Below, piece by piece: positions 13,117 through 25,734 of a stretch of 64,000 bases of DNA (the stretch's first letter is position 1; each line of letters starts with the position of its first letter). Origin of the DNA: Phoronis australis (taxonomy: Eukaryota; Phoronida; Phoronidae); assembly GCA_002633005.1 (NCBI GenBank), contig NMRA01000235.1:462024-526023 (forward strand). The letters are read 5' to 3'. The notes beneath the pieces are model-generated. The model worked only from the letters and a program-made list of their open reading frames with translations. It ran no database searches and had not been told where the DNA came from. The position numbers were made by a program, and so were the translations under genes.

Positions 13117-15342
13117 ATTAGGCATTGAAAAAGGTGTGTCGACAAGATTTTCAGCAAAGGTTAAGAACATTCTGACGAACATATTCGATTAAGGAGATAA
13201 GTCAGGTAAGAACGTTCACCCTCGGAAGTGCCATTAAGTGAATCGCATATTGGTGGATTTTTTGAGGTTGTCTGAAGCAATGTTGATGACGATGCAGTTT
13301 ATGCTGAAGATGCTGTTATATCGTCAGATTTACTGAATGAAGTGGTAAATGAGCTCAATGTTTAGCCTAGCTTTGTAGCATACCAGTCAAAGATGTGTGA
13401 TATATGAAGTCGAGACCGTTACTTCTGTTTACTTCATGTCTGTCATGAATGAGTCATTAATAAAATTGTCTCTCGTTAATTATTTTCTATTGACTGTGAA
13501 TGTGTACCTTTTTATACCACTGATGATCACACTGACAGAAATATTCAGCGTTAGGGTGCCCGGTGTGTGGGGGAACACCAGATTTCTGGCGACTGGTGGC
13601 GACTAAAATTTGTAGAAACTAGCAGGGACATTACAATATGAACCCAAATTTACAATGACTATTGACGAGTTGAATGATTTTTTGCACTGAACACTAGGGG
13701 GCCATATCCAACTTGGGTGCCTTTCTTTGCCTGTGGCACGGACAACGCAGATAGAAAACAAGGCAGGGGTGAGTTCAGTAACACTAGAACCTCTCTAAAA
13801 TTTGTCCAAAACCACGTGTTCTCATTTAAAATGCAGGGACTTATCTCGCAAAGTCTTGAATTATAGCAAGGTTCTCGTGTTACTGCTCTTATTCTAGATG
13901 CGTCTTCAGTCTCTACGTAAACAAAAGCAGTGTCATCTATCATTTAGAACCACGCATGCCAGTTGATTTACGCTACATATTTTTCGTAATAAGCAATAAT
14001 CATCAATGCCGTTTTCAGAGAATGGTAATTAATAATGCTGTCTGCCTTTTCTCCAAAATACAAGGTTTTAATGTCGTGTTTCGCAAGCTAATTATATGTT
14101 CCAAGAGCCCCCTATTGGCAGCAGAGCCAACTGAGAACATGTAAAAGGACGAAGTGCAGTTCGTGTAATGCTTCGTACGCAAAAACTACATTAGAGGCAA
14201 GATTTTTTATTTTAGATTATGAACAGGTTGGGAATGACTAAACAAATTATTATAAAGTCAATTTCAGGAAAGGTGCATTATGGCTGCTACAAAGTGCCAC
14301 ATTTGGCCGAAAATGGCTTCAGTGAAAACCTGAAAAATAGCCGTTTTTGCCTCACAAATTCAAAGCGTACAAATTTAAAAATGGATTTTGAAAGTTATGC
14401 CATTAAATTATTCAGCCACTGCGCTTTCAATTCGTATTATTCATTTGTTTTGACCTTACCATACACGCTAGTAAAATGCATTCAATCATGCCTACTTCGA
14501 CGCCCAATTTTGTTGCAAAATGGAGGTACAGGTCATAAAAAGAAAAATAATGAATGAAAATTCTTAAACAGTGAGGTTTATCTACATCTCAACAAACCAA
14601 ACTCCTGTGCTAAGTTTAAAAAATCGGTGGTTTGGGGTATAGACTCTACCTGTTGGTTTTTATATGGAGTCACTCTTAAATTTTCAAGATAGTGATTTAC
14701 AGAACACGGCCAATACTTTTTTGTATTTCTCAATTTCGAGACACAACTCATATTTTTACATACATGTAAAATGATCAGAGAATAGGCTTGGACGTTCAGA
14801 AAGAGCAGAGCTGATTACTCACATGTAGGTAAAAACTACATCCAGTATCTTTGAGATTGGGAAGGATAATACTGTAAATTTATTAAGCATGCTAATTATT
14901 TTTCCTCTGTCCTAAACTAAAGATTTTTACCACAAAAGATGGTTTTTCGAATTAAGAAAAGGAAGGCATTTTTACAAGTGAATGCTTGGAAATGTGAGAG
15001 CTTCTCAAGATTTTTTGTGAAGTTCTTTGCGATGGACTTTGAACTTTGACAAAGGACACACATATACTACACATATACATTTCTTTGAGCACTGTTAATT
15101 GGTCTTGACAGTGAAAACCTCCTTAAATTTCTAGTAGGTTCGTCATCGTTTCCTTCCTTCATCAGCTTGGACTTTTTCTTTTCTAAGAGCTGTTTCAATT
15201 TTGATAAATATATCAAGTTTCTCTAATACTGACTGTGATAGAATAGCCCTGTTTTTTTCACAAAAAAACTTCTCAGCAATAACACTTTTCTTGCACTCCT
15301 TGTTGATCCCCTTGTTTGCAGCTGCCTAAGACCACGTAATAT
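13117..15342. other. AT-rich spacer, nothing firmly recognised
   Basis: Only short chance frames. The reverse complement of about 14640-14690 resembles 11279-11330 (see the 9931-12191 entry). Confidence 0.35.
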
Positions 15343-15825
15343 ATGAAAAATTTAGGAGCTCAGAAATTTGAGCAGAATCTGAGACATGCATGCAACAAGG
15401 ATCAGACATCTTGCCAGTTTCTTGTGAAGTTGCAAACCCATTCAATAATTCATGGTTTCAACTGTGTCCTAGCTGGCCCACAACTGATGTTTGCGGAAGC
15501 AGGAAATTATTCAGGTGCACGCCCAGAATTGTATGTTTGTCAGTATGATGAAACTTGCCAATTGACTTGGTTTCCTCAATTCCAGTGTACGGCCTGCTGG
15601 TTTATGAGCCTTGAATCCTTGGAAATTACCAATTACATGCACAGTCATCCAAAATTAACACTTTTCGATGTAGACAGTAAATTTCAACAAGTTAGCCAAG
15701 CAAACATTGTAACACCAGTTGGCTGTCCTCTGATGGATGCTTTCATGAAGAAGACAACGGACACACTATTTTCCTGGAATTTGATTGCCTGTTTTGATCA
15801 TTTTGCACCGACACCTGGTGGCTAA
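15343..15825 (+). CDS. hypothetical open frame of 160 codons, unrecognised
   Basis: An ATG-initiated frame of 160 codons ends at TAA after the residues DHFAPTPGG. For this AT-rich DNA the length is above chance and the composition is cysteine-rich (about eleven Cys), but I see no signal peptide, transmembrane segment or known motif. It lies in the long intron between WSC exon 17531-17803 and kringle exon 6818-7147, on the opposite strand, among decayed repeat sequence, so it is more likely a transposon relic than a host gene. No splice sites were assigned. Confidence 0.2.
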   Translation: MKNLGAQKFEQNLRHACNKDQTSCQFLVKLQTHSIIHGFNCVLAGPQLMFAEAGNYSGARPELYVCQYDETCQLTWFPQFQCTACWFMSLESLEITNYMHSHPKLTLFDVDSKFQQVSQANIVTPVGCPLMDAFMKKTTDTLFSWNLIACFDHFAPTPGG

Positions 15826-17530
15826 CGTTTAGGCTATTATTTCCAACATTTAAATTGAAATTATTACTAAACGTGCAAGTGTATTCTTGGAACTTTTTTG
15901 AAATTGACTTTTGAACATCTGTAAATGGTCTTAATGCAAAGTTCATGTTGCCCCCAGAAAGTGGCCACGGAAGTGAAAGATAGGAGAGCTGGGACTATGG
16001 CCTGATGCCCTCTTTGTCAAGGCTATACTAGAGACTGCGGAATAGATGGTTTTAAATAAAATCGCACAGGTGACCTCATGATGATAAGTAATAGGTAACA
16101 TGAGCAATATCGGTCATTACAACTAACAGTGTGGTACGCATAACGAGAGGAAGGTCTGAAAAGAAACGGGCACGTATCTACTGTATTTTATTCACTATAG
16201 ACTTTTATTAAGATAGAACCCCTACATTTGTGTCCCTGATTTGAACTGTGGTGTGAGTATTGAATCTGGCTAGGAAGTCGGCCTCGCTCTTTCTCCGCAA
16301 GTGGATGTCCTGCAGCCCGCCTTTTATAAACAGTGCACTGAGGTCACTGCCAGTGTGGCCCGCGATATTGCAACTATCCACCAATGGGGACTGCCTTGTT
16401 GTTGTACAGGATCGTTTGTCTATGGCCGTTTAGTCTCGTGCGAGACGCTGCCTAAAATACCAAGTATGGGGAAACACCTTATGAAACATAAAATACGCGT
16501 TGTTGAGTATGGAACATGCCCCTGATTTTTTACGAGACACCACCATGACTTAAGACCGACTAATCAGATTGGGAGACTGTCTAGGGAATAGACGGGGCCA
16601 CTAGAGTTATCAAAAATCGTATTCCGAGTTCTATGCACACGAGGATGAAAACTAGTGACAAAACAAATGAACGTATTCTCATCTTGCTAGTTTCCCTGCT
16701 CTTTGGGGATCAGGAGCTCTTCCCTAGAGATAGATTGCACTTTGGAAAGAGTTGCAAATACCAAATTTAACGTGGTTCAAAACCCCTATCAGCGAACCAA
16801 GTGACAACTGTCTAATTTGTCTACAGGAAGCCACATCACCAGTGCATATGAGGCGACAAAAAATACAATAACTGTAAATAACAGACCGTCATTTTTACTG
16901 CTTAACAAATTCAGACAATTTCATAACCGTTGTATTAGTGACCTAAACAAAATCTGGTTTCTCAAAAGATAGCAATGACTTCAAAAGCGCTAAAACCTCC
17001 GTAGAAAGCAAGATTTTGCGATATCAAGTCAGATTTTGTCGCTAAGTTTCAATTAAAGCAAACATCTTTGGATACCTTTTAGTGTCGTGAGACAGGTATA
17101 CTATTCTACCGAGGTGTAACGCAGCTTTAAGCAATTTGTGACACCCGTTTACGTACGCATTTTTAATACATTAATCGTCGCAGGGAACAAAGTCTTGGTA
17201 TCATTTCGCAAGTGTTGATACACCTGCCGGCTGATGAGCTTGGCTCACTTGATGTTCTGACTGTTGAGCTTGGCTCATTCCATGTTTTTATATTTCACTT
17301 CAGCATTGTCAAAACATGATCCAAACACACGAAATAACAAGACTAGATTAAAGCTGGATATCGAAAAGGAGGGGCACTTTGGTGAGACAAATAGCATTGT
17401 GTGGAAACACGGCAACCGTTTCACGTGTAAATCAATAGCGCAAAAATGTCTGCAGTGGAGAGTGAAGACAGCTTTCAACTACAGCAATATTCATCCACTG
17501 TACACCAAGGAACGAATGAAATCTCATTAC
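15826..17530. other. intron-like sequence, nothing recognised
   Basis: No exon or repeat assigned. A 74-codon plus-strand frame at 16301-16525 lacks any recognisable motif. Confidence 0.35.
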
Positions 17531-17803
17531 CTGGGGCCGAGACCGAGACCCAGTTTCGCCAACCACCTCCGCAGACTTGTTTCGAGTTCCCGGGGCACGG
17601 CTCATCACAGCTCTCATCTGGTTTCTTCCAATGGTACCCATATCGATTACCGCACCAGCACTCACCACCATCTTGCGTCCCGGCAAATGAGTAGCCTTTG
17701 TTTCCGCAAACCTTTCGGCACTTGTCGTTCGTGTTGTCGGACGAAGTGTATGCATGATGCTCCAGATCTCGACTCCAGTAGTCACCAAAGCAGCCAGGCA
17801 AAG
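17531..17803 (-). CDS. WSC-domain exon (second WSC of the minus-strand WSC/kringle gene)
   Basis: A whole WSC domain in one exon; WSC is an eight-cysteine, putatively carbohydrate-binding extracellular module found in yeast stress sensors, polycystin-1 and Kremen. The minus-strand acceptor is TTTTACACTACAG (ending 17804), and the donor is CAG|GTAATG at 17531/17530. Both borders are phase 1 and the exon is 273 bp. The eight cysteines fall in LPGCFGD, DKCRKVC, ECWCGN, SCDEPCPG and QVCGGG; the WCG and CPG..KQ.CGGG..NWV motifs are diagnostic. It is 442 bp downstream of the exon that ends WSC domain 1. Unlike domain 1 it has no internal intron. Several open frames on the opposite strand here are shadows of this exon. 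Confidence 0.92.
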
Positions 17804-18244
17804 CTGTAGTGTAAAAGTGCTTAGTCTCATTGAGTTCCTAAGAGAACCAGTTTCCCCAAACAAAGGACCATAAATCACGCATATTCGGTTGATCTCAGTT
17901 ATCCATACAAACTGTGAAAAGTACTTTGATGAGGACATCGGCCTTCACACATATAGCAGTTACATTGACGAGTCCTGTTTGCTCTTTCTTCGTACCTTTA
18001 GCGAACTTGTATTTTGGTTCATTTGATTTGGTAACTTGCTTTCATTGAGTTTGCATTTTTTACGTTTCAGTTCAGAGACGTGCTTCCACGGTCCATGTTT
18101 CATCACACAAGTATTTAACATAAGTTTATGCGTTTTCTCTAAAGTGTGCTCATAGCAACTTGGGCATTCATCTCATAGAGAGAGTGCTGCATCTGATAGA
18201 ACTAGATTGTGTACTCCATGAAACAAAGCATTTCAAATACTTAC

Positions 18245-18413
18245 GTGGTACGAACGAATGCATCACCCAGTTCCTATTAAGAGCACCGCATTTCTGAGTA
18301 CTTTCTCCAGGACACTTGTTGTTACAAATGTTCGATGGTTTGTGTGTCCTGGAGAAATGTTTAAAGTAGTTGCCACAGTAACACCGTTTGCCTATCTGCG
18401 TGGCCGCTAATTT
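18245..18413 (-). CDS. WSC-domain exon, C-terminal half of WSC 1
   Basis: 169-bp exon completing the WSC domain begun at 21812..21670. The acceptor is TTGTTCTAG (ending 18414) with phase 0 entry, and the donor is CAC|GTAAGT at 18245/18244 with phase 1 exit. It reads KLAATQIGKRCYCGNYF at the start and contains CPGESTQKC and NWVMHS near the end, supplying five of the eight WSC cysteines (GKRCYCG, NICNNKCPG, QKCGA). The canonical GGG after the last Cys is replaced by GALNR. It corresponds residue for residue to plus-strand exon 60947-61112 (KYAAVQYGKQCFCGNIF and NWVMHS). An unusual 14-bp perfect inverted repeat lies inside the exon (18302-18315 and 18344-18357). Confidence 0.9.
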
Positions 18414-20177
18414 CTAGAACAAAATATACTGAGAGAAGTATAGGTATACCATATCTTTAAAATACGAACTAGTTCACGTCTCCATTAGATCAACGAAAAT
18501 GGATAAAAACACGGTGATGTCAAGATGAACTTGAAGGGTGCTTATTGTATATCACTCAAAACGTACATGTTTTTTTACACCCTCAGTGATGGACTTCGGC
18601 ATTGAATAAGGACTGATTCCTCTGACACCTTCAGCTAACTTTCTGTACCAGCATAAATATTATGGTGATAGGAAAAGACAAAACTTTATTGGATTTGAAG
18701 CCAAGTTTCCCTGTCGAATATTATTTTTTTAAAGTGTCTGCGGAGCTGGGCGAGCGGATTCCATGTGGAGACAAGCAGTGGGAAAATTGAGAAAAGGTAT
18801 GAGGTTGCTGTAAACTCAGTTTAAGGAGTATGGTGTTTAAAATACATTCGTTCACGTTGCGTTCATACCAGGTTTACGTTCGGATTAAACACGTCATATG
18901 GATTGGGTTACCAGAAAATTTGTATTCAAAATACACCGCTTTTGAACCAGTTTTTCTCGTTGCTCAGAATAAGCAGGTCAAATAGACCTAAAGCACGGGG
19001 TAATCCCTAACAGTGGGTGATGCATCTAAGTCATGCCATAGGCAATAAGATCTTGCTTAATGAAGTCGGGTGAGGGAAACAATATATGTGAACTACCGTC
19101 GTCAATTGTTTCACCTCTACATTCACCTCTTATCGGTCATACCCTCCGACAACAGTACCACTCCCTTTTGCTTAAGAATTTAACAGAGCGTCACGGGGTT
19201 GTTACGGGGTCAATTTAATCCTATTGTGATACGTTTACTCATGTAGTCTCAAATTCAGATAGCCACCTATCGCTGCTTCTTCCTTGCTTTATTGTCGATA
19301 AACCTGCACCTTCTTACTACACTCTTCGGGCCCCTATGAATTAGGCGTGTTTCCCAAATACTGTAAGGTGACAGAATAATTTAATGAACTCAAACATGGC
19401 ACCAATCATCTTGAATTAGCATCCCATAATCATGGACATGAAGTTTTTTACGGCCCCTTGAAAAGGGTATAATGATTAAGACACAAACAAAAGAGCTTTT
19501 CAATGGATTACCTCACAGGTTCCCCTCTAAGTTTTCTTTAGCAATTTCAATGATATGTTTTCAAAAGTTAACTTTTATAGAAACTGGGTACTTCCAAAGA
19601 TCAGGTTCCTCAAAGGATAACGACAGCAACGGCAATTTGTTTCTTTCACCTCCACAACATTGGTTGCGATAAAGCTTTGCTTTTTGTACCTTAAAATCAC
19701 TGTGGAATACGTATCAGATCCTCTTCTCGCTGTTTTTTGCATCACTGTTTAGCAGGAACGTTGCTACCCAAACTCATGTGTGGGAACTCGTCCCCCTGTT
19801 CATCGTTTCCTACGACTATGAATTTCACTACAGCTGGGTTATTGGTTGTGAGGTGAAGGTGCCTACAGTAATCAATTCATGTACGCGTAGCCGTTATGTC
19901 TCACTTACGAAAAGATCAGTAGGGTCTTGAGCTATTGGAAGATTTAGTAAATAATATTGGCAATGTTTCCTCTGGGTTTTCCATTCTTTGGTGCACATAC
20001 TTTGTCTCACAGTGTCACGTATTGATTTGCAGTAATAAGATGTTGGAAACATGATTAATGGAAAAGGTGAGGGGCGTTCGAAGTTCATCTGTTCATCTCA
20101 CGACCTACACACGAGAACAGTTGAAGGAGAAGGTTGAAAAGATTGACAACGACTGAGATGTCTTTGGCCAATTTGTC
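18414..20177. other. part of the intron splitting WSC 1
   Basis: Intron of the minus-strand gene (about 3.26 kb in all, 18414-21669). Nothing recognisable in this part; two mobile-element relics lie further along it. Confidence 0.6.
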
Positions 20178-20351
20178 AACGTTACGCCCGTAAATTACGT
20201 GCGTAAGGTGCGAAGTACAGTTGCGGCGTAAAGTAATTATTTAAGTTCAAAAATAAGTACTTTACGCAGTTAAAAATTAATTTACGGTCAGATAATTACT
20301 TACAGATCTAACAAGTGTTAACTTACGCACGTAAACCATGAACGTAACGTT
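20178..20351. mobile_element. MITE with AACGTTACG terminal inverted repeats
   Basis: About 174 bp. The left end AACGTTACGCCCGTAAATTA.. and the right end, read on the other strand, AACGTTACGTTCATGGTTTA.. share AACGTTACG and then ACGTGCGTAAG, giving 30-bp imperfect terminal inverted repeats. The interior is AT-rich, repeats TTACG words and has no coding capacity. It lies in the WSC 1 intron. Confidence 0.75.
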
Positions 20352-21296
20352 TACCCATTTGAAAGAACGCTGCTCAAGAATGTCAAAAAAATCTAGCGAA
20401 TATTTTGTATTTTACTGTCTCATCTTTATCTGTCAGATGATTGATAACCTCCTCTCCTATAACTAGTTCACTTTTTGATATTATTCAACCTTGAGATAAC
20501 TGAACACAACTGATCGTAAACTTAAATCTGGCAAGTCCATGTACCACACGCTACATCAATTATGATGAAAGTTGTTTACATAACGAGGTTGCCAATCTCT
20601 GCAGTGCCATTTCCATTGCTGTGGATTAGAGGAGTTTTCATATTGGCATTATCTAGAGTAATGACATTACGAAGGTGTTTTCCGCTCGCTCCCGAATAAG
20701 AATTGGTGGACAGAAGTTCGATTAATGCATACCACAGGAATAAATACAGCCTCTCCAACCGTTTGATTACTTTAGTTCACTCAATTTATTTCATCTTTTT
20801 ACGTTCTTGGCTGGGATCAATATCCTCCTACTTTATTAGCCATTGGCTTTGACGCGTATTTTTATTTACACTGGGAAACGTGTGGAACATGGTGCCCTTG
20901 TTCATCCATTTTCAAATGCTTTGCATTTTACCGTGAGGAATTAGTACATTATACCGGAGAGCAATGGCCATTATGATAACAGGAAATGCGATAAAACACT
21001 ATTTGTGGCGCTAGGTTGAAACCCTCTGTCCGCAATACCAGCAATGCGTAGGAGGCGCTTAACGCCTGTCCACAAAAAATCCGATCACCATCTGGCAGGA
21101 TCATGACTTTCAATATGGCGCAAATCTTTGAACGTCACTAATCGCTACGGTAAATGTGCATGGAACTGCTTCTACAGAGGTTCTGCGTACTATTAAACGG
21201 CCAACGATAATCCTGTTTCTGTTACTCCTGCTGCTACTGTTGCTGCTGTTATTTCAGTTAAAGAATCAGACCTTATGCCGCTGTAATGTTTTATCA

Positions 21297-21520
21297 AGCG
21301 CTTCCCTTTCAAAAGGGACTTTCCCACTTTGTCCCAAACTGAAAAGTAATATTACAATATAGATAAATATCAAGATTTTCGCTTAAGATTTGATTTATAA
21401 TTGATCATTAGCCCCTCTCGATTACAAATCAAATTTAAAGACAAAATGTTGATATTTATCTATATTGTACTTACATGTACATTTCAGTTTGGGAAAGTCC
21501 CTTTTTAAATTGGATGCGCT
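21297..21520. mobile_element. fold-back element (long inverted repeat)
   Basis: The left arm begins AGCGCTTCCCTTTC and includes AAGGGACTTTCCCA and ACAATATAGATAAATATCAA. The right arm, read in reverse complement, begins AGCGCATCC and repeats both blocks. The arms are roughly 100 bp each with a short AT-rich centre, so the whole 224 bp can form one hairpin. No coding sequence. Typical of a MITE or fold-back transposon, again inside the WSC 1 intron. Confidence 0.8.
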
Positions 21521-21669
21521 TCGGCGGGCCATAAGATGATTATTCAGTAGTTTGTGTAATTGTAGTCAATAAATATTTGTATACGATTGCCACTGATAGA
21601 GGCTCCACTGGCATCATAGTAGATGCTGACAGTTGCATCAGATGAGATCAGTTCTCAAATTGTTCGTAC

Positions 21670-21812
21670 CTTGAAATCCCTCCCGCACTTAAGTCTACAC
21701 ATCGCGTGGTGGTTGTCATTCCGATGGTAGGCTCTGTCAAGGGCACGTAAGATCGGGGCATCTGTGTAACATCCGGGGATTGTTCTTGGATACACCACAT
21801 CTCCGTCTTCCC
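21670..21812 (-). CDS. WSC-domain exon, N-terminal half of WSC 1
   Basis: 143-bp exon, phase 1 in and phase 0 out. The minus-strand acceptor is CATGTGTTACAG (ending 21813) and the donor AAG|GTACGA at 21670/21669. It encodes GDVVYPRTIPGCYTD, NDNHHAMCRLKCG and ends DFK, carrying the first three WSC cysteines; the next exon at 18413 supplies the rest. It matches plus-strand exon 57516-57655 closely in the IPGCY.D and NDNHH.MCR.KCG segments, and both genes have the intron at the same codon boundary (K|K). It is the most upstream exon I can identify for this gene. The phase 1 entry predicts a preceding signal-peptide exon at higher coordinates, which I did not find. Confidence 0.9.
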
Positions 21813-24059
21813 CTGTAACACATGTTAGCATGCCTAGCTTAATTTCGTTATTAACTTGCCTGTTGATGTATTGTCCTTGGTTTATTTTTCAATCAAGACA
21901 TGGACACCTTATTGCAAATTAGATAAAATATGTATCGGCATGTGATAGTTGGAAGTTTGCCTGAAACATATTACGTGCAATCTTGGACCATGTTCTTTCG
22001 AGTACTCGAACGTATAAACACAACGGTGGTCGGCCCTCTTGGTTCAACAAAATTTGGTTGCAATTGGAAGCGTTACGTTGCCTATACGATGTATTTTTAT
22101 TCTTGAAAAACAAGGCAGCGGTCAATATAAATTCAGTAGATCGTCAGAAAACCTTTACGATACATTTGCTATTGTTACAGAAAAAATTAACGGTGTACAG
22201 GAACTCTGCACAACGTCACCTTGCTTGTAAGATGCATTTGGTATTCTTGAACAGCATATCGACAGAAACTTTGTAGATCGATGATAATTCATGCAAATTA
22301 ATAATTTCCTTATCTGTTCAATGATAGCGAAAGAAGAAAGTGTCCGTCACTGACAATGATATGTACCGTACTGTGCATATATCCCTGGGTAGCACACAGA
22401 CTGCAGGTAGGGACAAACAAGCATGATGCGAAAAAATTCACCTTCACTTATTTCCATGTATAGTTATGGTATCATTTTGGAATAATCGCTGCGTCTCTCG
22501 ACATGCAGCTTGGTATTTGCGTACTTTTTTGGAAAATTATTATTTAGAGAGATTCCGTCAATCAAAGTTTGTTCCTGTCATCGGTTTTTGGCTAGAACCT
22601 GAGCATCTCAAGTTATTCGAGATTTTCCGATTTTTGTTTTGACGGTTGAGCCATGGGTGTCAGGTTCGGGGTTATTCTTGTTTCGTCGTCCACTTCAACT
22701 GTTAGTCGAATACTGCAAGAGTTGGTCATCACTGTGCTTTCAATACTTGAAAAAGAAAACCATATCGGTTTTCCATCAATTGTTTTCTGTCTGTACGCAA
22801 ACTACGGTTCACGTTTCATATTAGATGACATGTGAAGCAGAAGAGTCACCGTTTTAGTTGGGGGCGCTGTTGCGGTCAATTTTCAAATCTTTGTTTACCG
22901 AAACGGAGGTCCGTTGTTAAAGCCTACTTTGGAGAGATATGGTGTAAGGGCCTACGAAACTGTGCCATTGCTTTTCTCATCAACTTAATCCAGTTACCCA
23001 GTCCTAAATGTACGATACATCTGCCATGGCGTACCTAGTCGGATCTTTTGGAAATTTGGACTGTGTATCGCTCATTGACGTACATTGTCATTTGTTTCCC
23101 CTAGGATTTTCTAGTATTCAATGTGTAAAAAATACTGTGCCGGGTGTCAGAGACGTGTTTTTTGCTATTGTGTCTTCGTCAACTTCAATTTGTTTCATTC
23201 AGTTTTGGTGTTGGTCCTCATTAAATCTCTATATAGTTTGTTCCTGTGACATGGTAAAGTTATGACGCTTGATGCTTTAAATAATATCAGTTCTATCAAG
23301 TTTTTCTGTACAATTCCGTGGTGCTGATGGGTGTCGTTCAATTACTATTCATGGTAAAGTTCTAAAAAGACACCAGTCGTCAAAAAATGAAACAAATAAT
23401 GAAGACAAATGAACACTTGCATGACAGAGTCTGTTGAAGATTGGTCAAGACCACAATGCACCATGTGAAGCGCAGAAAGGGTAGCAAGTACATCAATGCA
23501 GATGGATTAACGCCGTGACTACTTGCACTGAAAAGAAAGTTCGAAAAACATCTGTCTTTTTGCTAGAAAAGTTTAACTGCCATTCCACGAGCACGCCAAG
23601 GTAAAATCTGGAATCACCGACTCAAAAAAATTGTGATTTTATGTCCTAATGAGCTATATTCTAAATGTTTAGGTCAAACACATTGCTCTTCATGTTACAA
23701 TTTCACGGATATTCTGATCCAAAACAGTCCAAATTTGGCTGAAATAGGTTCAGTTAGTGACGTCATGTTTAAAGGTCTTAGAGAACATTGATATTTTTTA
23801 TGTACAGATTAAACGTCACTATCAAACAAAGTACGTATTTTCAAAGGAGTTTGATTAATCTTCATTGGAATTCGATGAACTGAGGCCAATTCTTTGCATT
23901 TGATTGACAATTGTGCTCTAGGGCTAGTTAGTAAGGCTTTGGTGGTTTCCAAGTTATGCATTTATTTTTATAGTGTTTTTTCAACGAGGGTAAGCCTAAG
24001 AGTCGGACCTGTTTTCAGCTACGAACTGCGCACGTGCGTCATGTTTACTTCACACTGAA
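21813..24059. other. presumed 5' intron or upstream region of the minus-strand gene
   Basis: No signal exon identified. The segment 22607-22670 (AAGTTATTCGAGATTTTCCG onwards) is repeated at 36952-37015 in the same orientation. The word GTTGTTAAAGCCTACTTT at about 22911 also occurs inverted near 37727, so these regions share old repeat material. Confidence 0.4.
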
Positions 24060-24264
24060 TAACGCACGTTGTGATATCAGTGCCTTTTGAGTGCTGTTGA
24101 CGTAAAGGTCAATCCAGGACCGTACAGTCAGGGTTCAGCCAAATTGAGGATCTTATTCATTAACATCATCAGTATCGTGCACGTTGCACGTTTATATGTT
24201 ACAAAGAAGAGTGTACGGGTTGTTGGATTTTCTGAAAGAGCTTCACTGCTTATTTCTTTCATTT

Positions 24265-24985
24265 ATTGTTACTTCAAAATCTATTTTATATGGTGTTAAC
24301 TACTTTGGTTCTGGGGTCAAAGCACTCTAGAGACTAAAAATTTCTGAGAGCAAATTGTAACAGTCAATGATATGATTAAACTTGATCATGTTTTTTTATT
24401 AGCCAATCGCTAAATAACTAGAATATTAATATATGTGCTGAAATTAGGAGGATATGAAGATGAAATAAAAGACTTACTACAATGCAGAGAGGAAATTATA
24501 CAACAGAGCCATCTCATGGGAGATTCTAAAGAAGATCTTGCATAGGGCAAGAGTTAAAGAACAGAGGGTTAACTAAGAGCTTTTCACTTGCATCGTGAGT
24601 AGTAAGATACTGCCTGTATGTGTTGTGTTACAAGAGACAGTGACCAGCGAGAAGAATCGTGGTAGAAGATGTTGCCTGCAAGTATTCCGTCACCAGAGAC
24701 TGTGACCAGCAAGTACACTGTTACAATACAATATGTGTATTTCGAAGATTCACTGACAGGACTGTCACGTGTAGAGTCCAACAGCTTGGAATCAGATAAC
24801 CTTATCTTAGTTGATTGATTGAAGTAGTCTTAAAGAGGGTGCTAATTGATTACTTAGTTAACAACATGTTTCACGTGTCTAATTAGCGGTCATCACATAC
24901 TACTTAATTATTGGATTTAATCATTCTCTCTCGGTTTACGCACAATCTCAAAGCATACCTACAATTTAAACAAACCCACAGCCAA
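24265..24985 (+). repeat. dispersed repeat family 'A', copy inside a LINE
   Basis: Collinear with 7430-8215 (same GGTGTTNACAAC.., GTGACCAGC, CGCACAATCTCAAAGCATA landmarks). It lacks the first 100 or so bases of the long copy. LINE-like sequence resumes at once on its right, so it probably inserted into, or recombined with, the LINE. Confidence 0.8.
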
Positions 24986-25495
24986 TCTTTAGCCCAGTGC
25001 AACAATGTGGAAGAATTAATTAAACAGACAAGACAAGATTATTTCCAAAAATTCAAAGGAATATTGGGATATAATAAAAAAATTCGAGGACAGAAAAGCA
25101 ATCATCATACCCATCAGCCCCTTATAAGCAGCCAACAATCAGTGCCATCCAAAGCTGAAAAAATAAGCGACTTTCAAAATACTTCACCGCGAAGAGTCAC
25201 ATTGCACCAACAGCTAACTTCCCCGAATTCCTGGCAGAATTTTTAAACACCTATCTAACACACAAGCCCCACCATCTGAAGTCCGAAAACTACTGGAAAA
25301 CATCGATGGTATCAATCTAATAACTAAGACAATGATCAAGATTATAGCAAGAGAGCTTGCAGTCCTCTAACAAAATCAGACAACAAGTTGCTATAGTAAT
25401 CTCGAAGATTTCCTTCTAGACCTGAAACTTTATGTCATGATACCAATACACAAAAAGGTCTCCAACGCAGACATTGCCAACTATCGCCCCATTGC

Positions 25496-25734
25496 TCGAA
25501 CCCAGGTGGGGCTCGGGGGGCTCGAATGAAGTGAGCAAAAACGTACGTCTCAAAGAAACTAAAAAGTTGGAGAACATGGGACAAAAGTCCACCAAAAAGG
25601 CGCAGACATACGTCCTGATGCCCCGTTTTCTTAGTCTTCCAGCTTTTTCTTCGTCTTAAATTCGAGCTTCCCCAAAAATAAATGCAGGGTGCGCGTATGC
25701 GCCCCATAACATTTCTTAACAACTAATCCGAAAT
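25496..25734. mobile_element. small insertion in the LINE RT domain
   Basis: About 240 bp separate the RT motif NYRPIA from the continuation ILEKK..YFQHFFDHLL. The segment is GC-richer than its host, has GGGGGCTCGAAT near its left end and, on the other strand, GGGGAAGCTCGAAT near its right end, suggesting terminal inverted repeats of a MITE. No target duplication was identified. Confidence 0.45.

Noticed and set aside
17264-17809. 181-codon plus-strand frame
   Set aside because: It is the antisense shadow of WSC exon 17803..17531.
20576-20758. Hydrophobic minus-strand frame resembling a signal peptide
   Set aside because: It starts at TTG, has no ATG, and lies inside the intron that splits WSC 1.
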